DNA of 64,000 nt, taken from NCBI RefSeq assembly GCF_014191505.1, contig NZ_JACHWS010000001.1, positions 744,001 to 808,000 on the forward strand, read 5' to 3'. Made by a program: the position numbers and the translations under genes. The notes under the pieces were generated by a model, which was not told the origin of the DNA, did not search any database, and worked only from the letters and a program-made list of their open reading frames with translations. Source of the stretch: Hoyosella altamirensis (lineage in GTDB: Bacteria; Actinomycetota; Actinomycetes; Mycobacteriales; Mycobacteriaceae). Of this stretch, positions 1 to 9,039 are shown piece after piece (position 1 is the stretch's first letter; each line of letters starts with the position of its first letter).

Positions 1-94
1 GATCCGCAACGTCTTCCTCGAACACCTCCTGGAACGTGAAGCGAAGCGGAGGAGTGCCAGGACAGATGGCACAAAGGCCTAGAGTGGCCAGCAC
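1..94 (-). CDS. Possible 5' end of a gene running off the window
   Basis: On the minus strand a GTG at 94 follows an AAGGGA ribosome-binding-like site and opens a frame with no stop to the window edge. Its last part reads LRFTFQEVFEEDVAD, with strongly GC-biased third codon positions, as expected for coding DNA here. I do not recognise the protein and only about 31 residues are visible. It would be transcribed divergently from the monooxygenase at 518. It could be chance in GC-rich DNA. Confidence 0.3.
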   Translation of the reverse strand, partial: MLATLGLCAICPGTPPLRFTFQEVFEEDVAD

Positions 95-285
95 GTGTCC
101 CTTCGGGGTGGTTGTCTCAAGGACGTTCAGCGACGCTTACGTTCAGGGTCTGTAGCCTGGTCTGTACCACGTCTGGCCCAGACAGACTCCGAGTGCGAGT
201 CGAATCCCCATTAAGTCGCCAGTCGACTGCGAATTCGACTGGCATCCATGAACGTCACAAGCGTGCGGAGTCGGGTATTTCAGCC

Positions 286-323
286 GTTCGCCTTCCCTGC
301 CGTATACGGCAGGGAAGGCGAAC
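286..323. repeat. 38-base perfect palindrome
   Basis: Two 19-base arms meet without a loop at a central GTATAC (302-307). Each arm contains the CCTTCCCTGCC / GGCAGGGAAGG block. The symmetry is exact over 38 bases. There is no loop and no T-tract, so it does not look like an ordinary intrinsic terminator. It could be a dimeric protein-binding site, a cruciform-forming element or a remnant of a duplicated operator. Confidence 0.8.
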
Positions 324-461
324 CGTGTTTGAGGTGCGGCGCACCGATTCGCCGTGAGTCGTTCATGAACAGGTCGTCCTACTCGTGTCCGCGGTGTCAG
401 CCGCGTCCACGGGCGAGTCGCGCGGTACGGGCGTTTCCGCCGCCCACACCTCTAATCAAGT

Positions 462-476
462 GAGACACTGTGTCTC
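462..476. promoter_or_regulatory. Operator-like inverted repeat upstream of monooxygenase
   Basis: GAGACAC-T-GTGTCTC is a perfect 7+1+7 inverted repeat lying 41 bases before the start codon at 518. Size and symmetry fit TetR-family operators, which often control actinobacterial monooxygenases. No TetR gene is visible in the window, so the regulator is unknown. Confidence 0.5.
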
Positions 477-480
477 GGAT

Positions 481-494
481 GCGCAGCGCTGCGC
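481..494. repeat. 14-base palindrome GCGCAGCGCTGCGC
   Basis: Perfect palindrome five bases after the operator-like repeat and 23 bases before the start codon, so it would lie in the 5' leader or at the promoter. It may form a small hairpin or be part of the operator. GC-only palindromes of this size also arise by chance in this genome. Confidence 0.4.
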
Positions 495-517
495 GAACGT
501 GACACAGGAGGATCAGC

Positions 518-1983
518 ATGTCGGACCCCGAAGAGTTTCGGGTGGTAGTGGTCGGTGCGGGGCTCGCCGGGGTCGCCGCGGCGATCAAGCTAGAAAGAGC
601 TGGAATCGATGACGTTGTCGTTCTCGAGAAAGCCGAGCGGGTCGGTGGAACGTGGCGTGACAACACGTATCCCGGCTGTGGGTGTGACATCCCATCGAAC
701 GTGTACTCCTTCACGTTCAATCCGAACCCGCGCTGGACTTCAACATTTGCGCTGCAACCCGACATTCTGGATTACATCGAAGACACAGCGGAGAAGTTCG
801 GTGTCTACCGCAAGATCGGTTCAGTACGGAAATGAAGGAAGCTGTGTGGCATGCGGACCGGCGGCGCTGGGTGTTCGAAACATCGAACGGGCAGTTCGTA
901 TCCCAGTTCGCGGTCTTCGCGGCAGGGCCGATCACCGAGCCGAAGCTTCCGACAGTGGCCGGTTTATCCGACTTCGCTGGCGAGGTGTTTCACTCTGCAC
1001 GCTGGAACCACGACCTCGATCTCACCGGTAAGCGAGTTGCCGTCATTGGGACAGGTGCCTCGGCAGTCCAGTTCGTGCCAGAAATACAGCCAGACGTAGC
1101 CCAGCTGTACCTCTTTCAGCGCACGGCATCGTGGGTGGTTCCACGTCTCGACATGCCAGTGCCTGCCCCAATGAAGACTCTCTTCGGCAAGGTCCCGAAA
1201 ACGCAGCAGGGACTTCGGACAGGCTTGGACGGCATTCTCCGGCTGCTCACGCTCGCGATGCGGCACGAGTCAGCCGCGCGGCGGCTGAACGTTATCGGGA
1301 AAGCGATGCTCCGCGCACAAGTGAAGGACCCGGAGCTGCGTCAAATACTCACCCCTGATTTCACGCTGGGATGTAAGCGACTCCTGCTTTCGAACGATTT
1401 CTATCCCGCACTTGAAAAGCCAAATGTTGAAGTCATCCCGCACGCCCTCAGCGAGGTGGGGCCGAGTACGGTGACCGGCGCGGACGGGACGACGCGTGAA
1501 GTTGACGTCATCATTTTCGGGACCGGTTTCGATGTCAGCCACCCTCCGATCGCGCGGCACGTACGCGGTTCCGATGGCCACTTGCTGTCCGAATTCTGGA
1601 ACACGAGCCCCGAAGCGTATCTCGGCACGACGACGCGAAACGTACCAAACGGATTCGTGCTGCTTGGCCCGAACTTGCTGGTGTACAACTCATTCCTGGG
1701 TATCGCCGAAGATCAGATGAACTACGTCGTCGACGCGATCAAGAAAGCGGACAGCAATGGAGTCGAGGTGCTGAGCCTCAAGGAGTCGACATTGCGGCAG
1801 TTCAACGACGAGATCCAGGAAGCGCTGCAGCGTACGGTCTTCAATCACGGCGGGTGCGCGAGCTATTACCTCGACGAAAATGGCAAGAACTTCGCCGCGT
1901 GGCCATGGTCGACAACTCTGATGCGTAAACGTCTCAGCCGGTTCGACATGGAGAACTACGACACCATCCCTTACGCGAACTAG
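518..1983 (+). pseudogene. FAD-dependent Baeyer-Villiger-type monooxygenase, frameshifted
   Basis: Flavoprotein monooxygenases of this family use FAD and NADPH to insert oxygen into ketones or other substrates. An AGGAGG site (506-511) precedes ATG 518. The first frame (518-835) carries the FAD Rossmann motif GAGLAG and WRDNTYPGCGCD. It stops at 833-835, while the frame starting at 832 continues with the NADPH motif GTGASA and FAGEVFHSARWN, close to the Baeyer-Villiger fingerprint. Continuity is restored if one C is added near 815-818, turning KIGSV into KIRFSTEM. The halves total about 490 residues, normal for the family. So it is either a recent one-base deletion, a sequencing error or, less likely, a programmed shift. 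Substrate unknown. Confidence 0.85.
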
Positions 1984-2017
1984 GAATACACCGGCCGTCG
2001 GTGGGATTATTACGGCT

Positions 2018-2506
2018 ATGACCTTCGAGCAGACGGCTCACACCTTTGACGAGGCAGCCCTTCACGAGACAGAGAAGACGAACCCGAACCCTGGTGACAC
2101 GCGTCTGTGGGTGGAACGCACCGGCGTACGGCGCTACACCGGCCGCAGTTCCCGTGGAGCGGAAGTGCTGGTCGGCTCCGTTTCTGACGAGGGAGCCTTT
2201 ACTCCCGGGGAGTTGCTGAAGATCGCGCTTGCCGCGTGTTCGGGCCTCGCGTCAGACCAGCCGCTGTCACGCCGTCTTGGCGAGACCTACGATGCGAAGA
2301 TCTACGTGTCTGGGGCACCGGATCGGGAAAGCGAGGTGTATCCAGTTCTCGACGAGGTACTCGAGCTCGACCTGAGTGAACTCGACGCGGATGCGCAGGA
2401 GCGGCTCATCCTTGTCGTGGAGCGTGCGATCGATCGCACCTGCACCGTGGGCCGTACGCTGAAAGCTGGAACACAGGTGCGGCTTGCGATCGAGGGGGAG
2501 TCGTGA
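2018..2506 (+). CDS. OsmC/Ohr family protein
   Basis: OsmC-fold proteins reduce organic hydroperoxides with a pair of redox cysteines. This 162-residue protein has the family layout: FTPGELLKIALAACSG with Cys74 at the start of the central helix and RTCTVGRTLKAG with Cys142, the expected second cysteine. The N-terminal part, with WVERTGVRRYTGRS, matches the first sheet. Start ATG 2018 lies 34 bases after the monooxygenase. Its stop overlaps the GTG of the next gene, suggesting translational coupling. Peroxide specificity cannot be read from the sequence. Confidence 0.85.
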   Translation: MTFEQTAHTFDEAALHETEKTNPNPGDTRLWVERTGVRRYTGRSSRGAEVLVGSVSDEGAFTPGELLKIALAACSGLASDQPLSRRLGETYDAKIYVSGAPDRESEVYPVLDEVLELDLSELDADAQERLILVVERAIDRTCTVGRTLKAGTQVRLAIEGES

Positions 2507-3027
2507 CGGGGGCAGGCAAGCTCGGTGGAGGTGCTCCGCGGCGGTCCCGGAAACCCAGCTCCCGTCGGACGGACGCCTTCCGTCCCCGCGAGCTGCGCAC
2601 GGCAATCGGAGCTTTCGGTAACCGGAGTGCAGCGCGGATTCGCGCAGCGGGACGACAGGCCGCAAGCCAGCCTGCCGTCACCAAGCGCGTGACGACCAAA
2701 CGGGTGACGGCGAGACAGTTCACGACCCCTGAGGTTCGAACCCCTGCGGTGGACTTCGCCGGTATGCGAATCCCGGGCGTGAATGTGCCGCCCATCAAGA
2801 CCGAGCCAGTGCGCGTGTCGGCGTTCCGCATTCCGTCCGTCCGCATCTCGCCGATCCGAATCTCGACGATCCGGTTCGAGGAGTTGAGCTTTCCGGCAAT
2901 TACCATCCCGGCGTCGCGAATCGGGAAGGTGCACCTGCCTGAGGTGCGCATTCCAAGCGTAACGATCAAAGCTGGCGGTCTGACGCCTCTGCGCCTCCCA
3001 CGGATCATTTTCGACAAGAATGAATAG
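2503..3027 (+). CDS. Pentapeptide-periodic basic protein of unknown function
   Basis: Not recognised as a named family. GTG 2503 overlaps the preceding stop (GTGA). The 174-residue product has a basic N-terminus (about 1-60, rich in Arg, Ala, Ser). From residue 79 to 173 there are 19 consecutive five-residue units of the form R-[IVFL]-[PS]-x-[VIL], such as RIPGV, RIPSV, RISPI, RFEEL, HLPEV. Every fifth residue is already hydrophobic from about residue 63. Two hydrophobics per five residues with 2/3 spacing resemble the inward-facing positions of pentapeptide-repeat beta-helices, with a different residue choice. No signal peptide or membrane segment. The end overlaps the start of the MFS gene by eight bases, so the two are probably co-expressed. 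Confidence 0.75.
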   Translation: MTGAGKLGGGAPRRSRKPSSRRTDAFRPRELRTAIGAFGNRSAARIRAAGRQAASQPAVTKRVTTKRVTARQFTTPEVRTPAVDFAGMRIPGVNVPPIKTEPVRVSAFRIPSVRISPIRISTIRFEELSFPAITIPASRIGKVHLPEVRIPSVTIKAGGLTPLRLPRIIFDKNE

Positions 3028-4258
3028 TTCCGCAGATCCAGGCACAACTCGCGAGCGCGATGAGGTCCGGGTGTCACGGTTGCGGGTATGTGCCATATTC
3101 GCGGTGAATGGTCTGTTCATCGGTGTGTGGGCAGGCCTGTTGCCGTCACTTCGCGATCACTTCCGCACCGACGCACGCGGGATTGCCGTACTCCTGATGG
3201 TCGCGGGCATCTGTGCGGTGATCGCGATGCAGATCGCTGGCCGCTGGGCGGACCGCCGAGGTGCTAAAAAGATCACTCTGGCGGCCGTCCCCATCATGGC
3301 AATCGGGATGTGTGCGGTGGCGGCCGCGCCGTCATACGGTGTCCTGGTGGCGGCCGCAGCCGTATTCGGCGTCGGCAACGGGATGATGGACGTCGCAATG
3401 AACGCCGTTGGCGTGCACGTGGAGGCCCGGCACAAGCGCCCGACGATGAGCCTGTTCCACGCGTTCTTCTCGATCGGGGCGCTGGCCGGAGCAGGCATCG
3501 TCCTTGGCTCTGCGGTGCTCACCGGCGGTCTGCGAACGGTCATCGTTGTTTCGAGTCTCGCCAGCGTCGTCATCGCGGTTGCGGGAACGATGGCTGTCGC
3601 AAAACGTCTTCCACAGTCTCAGGTGACCACCGCATCGATGAGCGGTCCACGGCGGATTCCGGCGGCTGCCTGGCTGCTCGGCGTCATCGCCCTGTGTTTT
3701 GGGATGACTGAGGGGACCGCGATGGACTGGTCCTCGATACACGTCACCGACGTCACCAACGTGTCACCAGGTATCGGCGCGCTGGGAGTGGTGTGCGTAA
3801 GTGGAGCGATGATCATTGTCCGGCTGTTAGGTGACCCCCTGTGTGCACGATTCGGCCGCACCGCCATTGTGCGGGGCGGGGCGATAGTCGCCGCGGCAGG
3901 TTTCACCGTGACGGTCATTAGTGACGACCTGCCCGTGGTGCTGGCGGCCTGGCTGGTTGTCGGACTGGGTGTCGGCATCATCAACCCGCAGATCTATGCG
4001 GTGGCTGGGCACCTCGGTGGGGGCCGCACCCTCGCTGTGGTCGTAGGGTTTGGCTACACGGCTTTCCTCATCGGACCTGCGATTATCGGGTCTCTCATCG
4101 CGGTAGTTGGCATTCAGAACGCGATGATGCTGCCCATCGGTCTCGCTGTGGTCGTTCTCATTCTCGCGCTGTGGATGCCCACGGCAGGTCCTGCAAAGGG
4201 CGGCCAACGGAAGCGAGACGTTCACGGCCGAGAGCAACACGCCCCAATATCTCGCTGA
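3020..4258 (+). CDS. MFS transporter, YbjJ-like
   Basis: A 412-residue integral membrane protein with about 12 hydrophobic segments. The cytoplasmic loop between segments 2 and 3 has the MFS signature GRWADRRGAKK. The stretch GNGMMDVAMNAVGVHVE followed by SLFHAFFSIGALAGA is typical of the YbjJ-like branch, whose substrates are mostly unknown. ATG 3020 lies inside the end of the pentapeptide gene (eight-base overlap), which makes one operon with it and OsmC. It could export a product of the upstream oxidative enzymes; that is inference only. Confidence 0.85.
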   Translation: MNSSADPGTTRERDEVRVSRLRVCAIFAVNGLFIGVWAGLLPSLRDHFRTDARGIAVLLMVAGICAVIAMQIAGRWADRRGAKKITLAAVPIMAIGMCAVAAAPSYGVLVAAAAVFGVGNGMMDVAMNAVGVHVEARHKRPTMSLFHAFFSIGALAGAGIVLGSAVLTGGLRTVIVVSSLASVVIAVAGTMAVAKRLPQSQVTTASMSGPRRIPAAAWLLGVIALCFGMTEGTAMDWSSIHVTDVTNVSPGIGALGVVCVSGAMIIVRLLGDPLCARFGRTAIVRGGAIVAAAGFTVTVISDDLPVVLAAWLVVGLGVGIINPQIYAVAGHLGGGRTLAVVVGFGYTAFLIGPAIIGSLIAVVGIQNAMMLPIGLAVVVLILALWMPTAGPAKGGQRKRDVHGREQHAPISR

Positions 4259-4288
4259 ATTCCCGGTGAACCGCGTGATACTGAAGGC

Positions 4289-4558
4289 GTGGTTCGACTG
4301 ACAGCGTGGGTGCACGGCACGGTGCAGGGCGTGGGTTTCCGATGGTGGACCCGGGCGCGCGCACTGGAACTAGGCCTTTCGGGGCACGCCACAAATCACC
4401 GTGATGGGCGCGTGCATGTTGTCGCGGAGGGTCCGCGAGACCAATGCGAGAAACTGCTGGCACTGCTGAACTCCGGCGAGACACCGGGCAAAGTGACGCT
4501 CGTGGTGGAAAGCTGGGAAGACGCGCGCGGTGAACTCTCAGGGTTTGAGGAGCGGTAA
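4289..4558 (+). CDS. acyP: Acylphosphatase
   Basis: Hydrolyses acyl phosphates such as acetyl phosphate or 1,3-bisphosphoglycerate in the cytoplasm. The 89-residue protein has the signature [18 protein letters not shown] with the phosphate-binding Arg18, then the catalytic Asn in [11 protein letters not shown] (Asn36) and the conserved VHVVAEGP strand. Start GTG 4289. It ends five bases before smc, the same acyP-smc pairing seen in mycobacteria (Rv2922A-Rv2922c). Confidence 0.95.
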   Translation: MVRLTAWVHGTVQGVGFRWWTRARALELGLSGHATNHRDGRVHVVAEGPRDQCEKLLALLNSGETPGKVTLVVESWEDARGELSGFEER

Positions 4559-4563
4559 CTCGG

Positions 4564-7500
4564 GTGCACCTCAAATCGCTCACACTCAAGGGATTCAAGT
4601 CCTTCGCCTCCGCCACAACGCTGAAGTTCGAGCCGGGCATTACGTGTGTTGTCGGGCCGAACGGCTCGGGGAAGTCGAATGTGGTTGATGCCCTCGCATG
4701 GGTGATGGGGGAGCAGGGCGCGAAAGCGCTGCGTGGCGGCAAGATGGACGACGTCATCTTCGCGGGCACAGTCGGACGGCAGGCACTCGGCCGCGCCGAA
4801 GTGACGCTCACTATCGACAACACCGATGGCGCACTGCCAATCGACTACACGGAAGTCTCCGTCACCCGCCGCGTCTTCCGGGATGGCGCAAGCGAGTACG
4901 AAATCAACGGGTCGAGCTGCCGCCTGATGGATATTCAGGAGTTGCTGAGCGACTCCGGAATCGGGCGCGAAATGCACGTCATCGTGGGCCAGGGTCAGCT
5001 CGCGCAAATCCTCGAATCGCGTCCCGACGATCTCCGCGCCTATGTCGAAGAGGCAGCGGGTGTGCTGAAGCACCGGCGCCGCAAGGAGAAGGCGCTCCGC
5101 AAGCTTGACGCGATGCAGGCGAATCTCGCGCGGCTCAGCGACCTCACAACTGAACTGCGGCGTCAACTGAAGCCACTCGCGCGCCAGGCCGATGTCGCCC
5201 GCCGCGCCCAGGTGATCCAGGCGGAGTTGCGCGACGCGAAGCTGCGCCTCGCTGCCGACGATCTCGTCCAGCGGCGCTCTGAGCTGCATGATCAGCAACT
5301 CAATGAACAACGTGCGCGTGAGCAGGCCGAGAGGGTACGGGCAGAGCTCGATGCGGTCCAGCGGGAAGAACGCGCACTTACCGCAGGCGCGGAAACTCTC
5401 GGTCCGCAAGCCGACGAGGCATCTCAGGTGTGGTTCCGGCTGTCGGCGACTGCGGAACGCGTCAGCGCGACGACACAGGTCGCGCGCGAGCGTGCGCGTC
5501 ACCTCGAAACAGCGGCAGTCGAGCATCGCGGTCAGGATCCTGACGCGCTTGAGTCGCAAGCCGAGAGGATCGCGGCGCAGGAGGCGGAACTGGCCGAGGC
5601 TGTGGAGATGGCTGCAGCCGCACTCGAAACCGTGCGCGACGAACTCGCTCACTGCGAAAGTGAGGCGACAGACGCGGAACGTGAGCATCTCGCCGCCGTT
5701 CGTGCCGTCGCAGACCGGCGGGAAGGTCTGGCTCGTCTCGCAGGCAAGGTCGAGAATCTCCGGACACGTGCTGAATCCTTCGACAGCGAAATTGCGCGGC
5801 TCGACGACCGGATCGCGTCTGCGGTCGAGCGTCAGCAGGAAGTGGAAGCTGCACACGAGGCGGCTCAGGGCAAACTGGCTGACCTCGAGCAGACAGAGGC
5901 GAAACTCGACCAGCAATATGAGCGCGCTGCCGCCGCGCTCGACAAGGCGAATCGGCGCGTCACCGAACTGCGGGAGGCTGAACGCGCCGCCGGCCACGAT
6001 GTCGTGTCACTCCAAGCGCGTATCGACACACTAGCGGCGGGGCTGAACCGCAGTGACGGGGCGGAGTTCCTGCTGCAGCAACCCGGGATCAGCGGGCGCG
6101 TGACCGATCTCATCCGCCCCGCTGAGGGTTGCGAAACTGCCATCGCCGCCGCGCTCGGGCTTGCCGCTGATGCTGTGGTCAGCAACTCCGGTGAGGCGGC
6201 GGAATCCGCGATCGAGGCGCTCCGCCAGGAGGGCGGCGCCCGCGCCGTCGTCGCGGTCGCGGGCCCGGATGCCGCTGAGAACACCGGCACGGCGGACACT
6301 GAGCGCCCAGTTCTGCCGACAGGCGTGGTCTGGGCCGAGGATCGTCTCGAGGCAGATGCACGGATCCGAACCGCGGTCCGCAGTCGACTCCGGGATGTGG
6401 CGATTGCCGACAACCTCCGTGTCGCTACCGCCGCGGCGAAGGCCCTGGCCTCGGTACGGCTCGTGACCAAGGACGGTGAGCTGGTCGGAGCAGGCTGGAT
6501 CGAGGGCGGCACCGGACGCGGCCCCTCAGCTCTCGAGGTGCAGGCCGAGATCGAAACACTGACGTCCCGGCTCGTCGCTTCTCGGCATACTGCCGAGGAA
6601 CTCGGTGCTGCTCTTGCTGGGGCCGTGGACGAGCACGATGCCCGGCGCACAGCGGCGACAGAAACATTTTCGTCGCTGACCACCTCTGACGCCGAGATAG
6701 CGCAGGTCCAGGAAGAGCTGGCGCGCTACGGCCACGAGGTGCGGGTGATGGCCGCGAAGCACGAGAATCTGACCCAGCAGCGTGTGCGGACGGAATCGGA
6801 ACACGCGGAGCTAATGGCTGCCCTGACTGACCATGAGTCGCGTTTGCGGCGCGCGCAAAGTGAAGGGGAAGAGCAGCCTGCCGAGGATGGAACGAGTGAG
6901 CGGCGCGAGGCCGCAGCCCGTTCGCTCGCGGCGGCCCGTTCAGCTGAGGTTGAGGCACGGCTTGCGGTACGTACCGCGGAGGAGAGAGCTGGCGCAGTGC
7001 GCGGTAAAGCGGACAGTTTGCGCCGCGCCGCCAAGGCTGAACGCGAAGCGCGGGCCCGCGCAGAGTCTGCCCAGCGCGCGCGCCGCGCCGCGGCCCATGT
7101 CGCTGCTGCTGTCGCGGAGTGCGGTGAACTCGTTGCGGCCCGTCTATCCAGCGCGGTGGCGGAGGCGGCAGCGAAGCGCGACATGCTCGCGCGCGCCCGG
7201 GACGAACACGTCGCCGCCCTGCACTCAGTTCGTGGCCGCGTACAGAACTTGTCGGCGGAACTGGCGCGGCTGACAGATGCGGTGCACCGCGACGAAGTCG
7301 CACGCGCGGAAGCAGCGCTGCGGATGGAACAACTTGAAGAGGCGGCGCTCGAGCAGTTCGGCGTCGCCGCGGAAAACCTGATCGATGAGTACGGGCCGCA
7401 CGTCGCGCTCCCGCCGTCGCCGCTCGAAATGCAGGAGTACGAACAAGCGAAAGAACGCGGCGAGCAGGTCAGCTCACCGCAGCCGATGCCGTTTGATCGT

Positions 7501-8199
7501 GCCGCTCAGCAGCGTCGTCTCAAGGCAGCGGAACGGGATCTCGCGACCCTCGGTAAGGTCAATCCGCTCGCGCTAGAGGAATTCGCCGCGCTCGAAGAGC
7601 GATACAACTTCCTTTCCACCCAGCTCGAGGATGTGCGCTCGGCGCGCAAGGACCTACTCGGAGTTGTCGCAGATGTCGACAATCGCATTTTGCAGCTCTT
7701 CACCGACGCTTACGAAGACGTGGAGCGCGAGTTCCGTACCGTGTTCGCGACACTCTTCCCAGGCGGGGACGGGCGTCTGGTCCTGACGGCTCCCGAAGAC
7801 ATGCTGACCACCGGTATCGAAGTTGAAGCGCGCCCGCCCGGCAAGAAGGTGAAGCGGCTGTCACTCCTTTCAGGGGGTGAAAAGTCGCTAACCGCGGTCG
7901 CGATGCTCGTCGCGATTTTCCGGGCGCGCCCGTCGCCGTTCTATGTGATGGACGAAGTCGAAGCTGCCCTGGACGACACCAACCTGCGGCGTCTGATCAA
8001 GCTCTTCGAAGAGTTGCGCGCGACGTCACAGCTGATCGTCATCACACACCAGAAACCTACGATGGAAGTCGCCGACGCACTGTACGGCGTGAGCATGCGC
8101 GGCGACGGCATCACCGCGGTGATCTCGCAACGATTGCGTGGACAGAATCTCGGGTCCGGTCAGACTCTCGACGCCGTGCCGGCCGCGGCTGCGGGGTAG
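4564..8199 (+). CDS. smc: Chromosome segregation ATPase SMC
   Basis: Forms the condensin-like ring with ScpA/ScpB that organises and segregates the chromosome. At 1211 residues it is full length for actinobacteria. Walker [10 protein letters not shown] is at 31-39, a long coiled coil runs to about 500, the hinge follows near 500-670 ([10 protein letters not shown] region), then a second coiled coil. The C-terminal head has signature LSGGEKSL near 1100 and Walker [13 protein letters not shown] near 1130. Start GTG 4564. In mycobacteria ftsY follows smc; here the next gene is a phosphatidyltransferase, so the synteny breaks at this point. Confidence 0.97.
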   Translation: MHLKSLTLKGFKSFASATTLKFEPGITCVVGPNGSGKSNVVDALAWVMGEQGAKALRGGKMDDVIFAGTVGRQALGRAEVTLTIDNTDGALPIDYTEVSVTRRVFRDGASEYEINGSSCRLMDIQELLSDSGIGREMHVIVGQGQLAQILESRPDDLRAYVEEAAGVLKHRRRKEKALRKLDAMQANLARLSDLTTELRRQLKPLARQADVARRAQVIQAELRDAKLRLAADDLVQRRSELHDQQLNEQRAREQAERVRAELDAVQREERALTAGAETLGPQADEASQVWFRLSATAERVSATTQVARERARHLETAAVEHRGQDPDALESQAERIAAQEAELAEAVEMAAAALETVRDELAHCESEATDAEREHLAAVRAVADRREGLARLAGKVENLRTRAESFDSEIARLDDRIASAVERQQEVEAAHEAAQGKLADLEQTEAKLDQQYERAAAALDKANRRVTELREAERAAGHDVVSLQARIDTLAAGLNRSDGAEFLLQQPGISGRVTDLIRPAEGCETAIAAALGLAADAVVSNSGEAAESAIEALRQEGGARAVVAVAGPDAAENTGTADTERPVLPTGVVWAEDRLEADARIRTAVRSRLRDVAIADNLRVATAAAKALASVRLVTKDGELVGAGWIEGGTGRGPSALEVQAEIETLTSRLVASRHTAEELGAALAGAVDEHDARRTAATETFSSLTTSDAEIAQVQEELARYGHEVRVMAAKHENLTQQRVRTESEHAELMAALTDHESRLRRAQSEGEEQPAEDGTSERREAAARSLAAARSAEVEARLAVRTAEERAGAVRGKADSLRRAAKAEREARARAESAQRARRAAAHVAAAVAECGELVAARLSSAVAEAAAKRDMLARARDEHVAALHSVRGRVQNLSAELARLTDAVHRDEVARAEAALRMEQLEEAALEQFGVAAENLIDEYGPHVALPPSPLEMQEYEQAKERGEQVSSPQPMPFDRAAQQRRLKAAERDLATLGKVNPLALEEFAALEERYNFLSTQLEDVRSARKDLLGVVADVDNRILQLFTDAYEDVEREFRTVFATLFPGGDGRLVLTAPEDMLTTGIEVEARPPGKKVKRLSLLSGGEKSLTAVAMLVAIFRARPSPFYVMDEVEAALDDTNLRRLIKLFEELRATSQLIVITHQKPTMEVADALYGVSMRGDGITAVISQRLRGQNLGSGQTLDAVPAAAAG

Positions 8200-8281
8200 A
8201 CCGCACGCGGTCACGACACAAATCGGCTGCGGGCCTGCCCTACGGATGATATCTGTGGCAAGGTATGCCAGAGTTGCGTGC

Positions 8282-9001
8282 ATGAGGACGCCGGAATCAG
8301 GTTCTCGTCCGCCGTCTCCTGACGGTGACGAGAGCGAACGACCGCCTGAGGGCAGCGATCGGTTCGCCGAATGGCGCACCCGCAGCCTCGCTCGGGCGCG
8401 GGAGATGGACAAATTCGCAGCTGAACCGCCGGTCAACACCGACCGGTTCTTGACAGTCCCGAACATGCTGAGCTTGCTGCGACTTGCGGCCGTCCCACTG
8501 TTCCTGGTCCTTTTGCTCGTGTACGAGGCGGATGGCTGGGCGCTCGTCGTGCTCGTCGTCAGCGGCATCAGCGACTGGCTCGATGGGAAGCTCGCCCGAC
8601 TGCTCAACCAGGTGTCGCGCTACGGGGCCCTTCTCGACCCGATCGCGGACCGGCTGTTCATGGTCGTTATTCCGATAGCGTTCGCAATGCGCGACTTCAT
8701 TCCGTGGTGGGTTGTGCTGCTCCTCGTCGGTCGCGACCTCGTCCTCACGGTGATGGTGCCAGTCGTCCGGTCCCGGGGTGTGGAGGCGCTGCCAGTCACC
8801 TATCTCGGCAAAGCAGCGACTTTCGCCCTCATGTACGCCTTCCCAGTGATCCTTGCGGCGCAGGGGGACTGGGCGCTCGCGCAGATCATGGAGCCGACCG
8901 GCATCGCTATGCTGATCTGGGGGATGTTCCTGTACATGTGGACGATGGTGCTTTACCTGATCCAGGTGGGCCTCGTCGTCCGGCATCTGCCGAAAGTCTG
9001 A
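8282..9001 (+). CDS. CDP-alcohol phosphatidyltransferase (PgsA2-like)
   Basis: Membrane enzyme that transfers a phosphatidyl group from CDP-diacylglycerol to an alcohol; orthologue by position of Mtb Rv1822 (PgsA2), usually described as a phosphatidylglycerophosphate or cardiolipin synthase. The family motif is intact: DGKLAR, then GALLD and the final D in PIAD, within about five membrane segments. I chose ATG 8282 (239 residues). The frame is open further upstream, and a start at ATG 8405 would remove a charged N-terminal extension. It heads the conserved DUF881/sbp block. Confidence 0.88.
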   Translation: MRTPESGSRPPSPDGDESERPPEGSDRFAEWRTRSLARAREMDKFAAEPPVNTDRFLTVPNMLSLLRLAAVPLFLVLLLVYEADGWALVVLVVSGISDWLDGKLARLLNQVSRYGALLDPIADRLFMVVIPIAFAMRDFIPWWVVLLLVGRDLVLTVMVPVVRSRGVEALPVTYLGKAATFALMYAFPVILAAQGDWALAQIMEPTGIAMLIWGMFLYMWTMVLYLIQVGLVVRHLPKV

Positions 9002-9039
9002 GGGAAGCGCATACAAATCGCGCACACAAATCGGGGGCC

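Larger units (their letters stand above)
95..517. other. Intergenic region with palindromes, no convincing gene
   Basis: About 420 bases without a credible gene. Short open frames exist on both strands but lack ribosome-binding sites and recognisable protein content. The stretch holds a 38-base perfect palindrome (286-323), a 15-base operator-like inverted repeat (462-476) and a 14-base palindrome (481-494) just before the monooxygenase. It is probably the divergent regulatory region of the flanking genes. Confidence 0.6.

Noticed and set aside
2302-3120. Long minus-strand open frames opposite the OsmC and pentapeptide genes
   Set aside because: Highly Arg/Ser-rich shadow translations of GC-rich coding DNA; the plus-strand genes have recognisable content and coupled starts.
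4396-5997. 533-codon minus-strand open frame opposite smc
   Set aside because: smc on the plus strand is intact with all its motifs; the antisense frame shows no family features and reflects codon bias.
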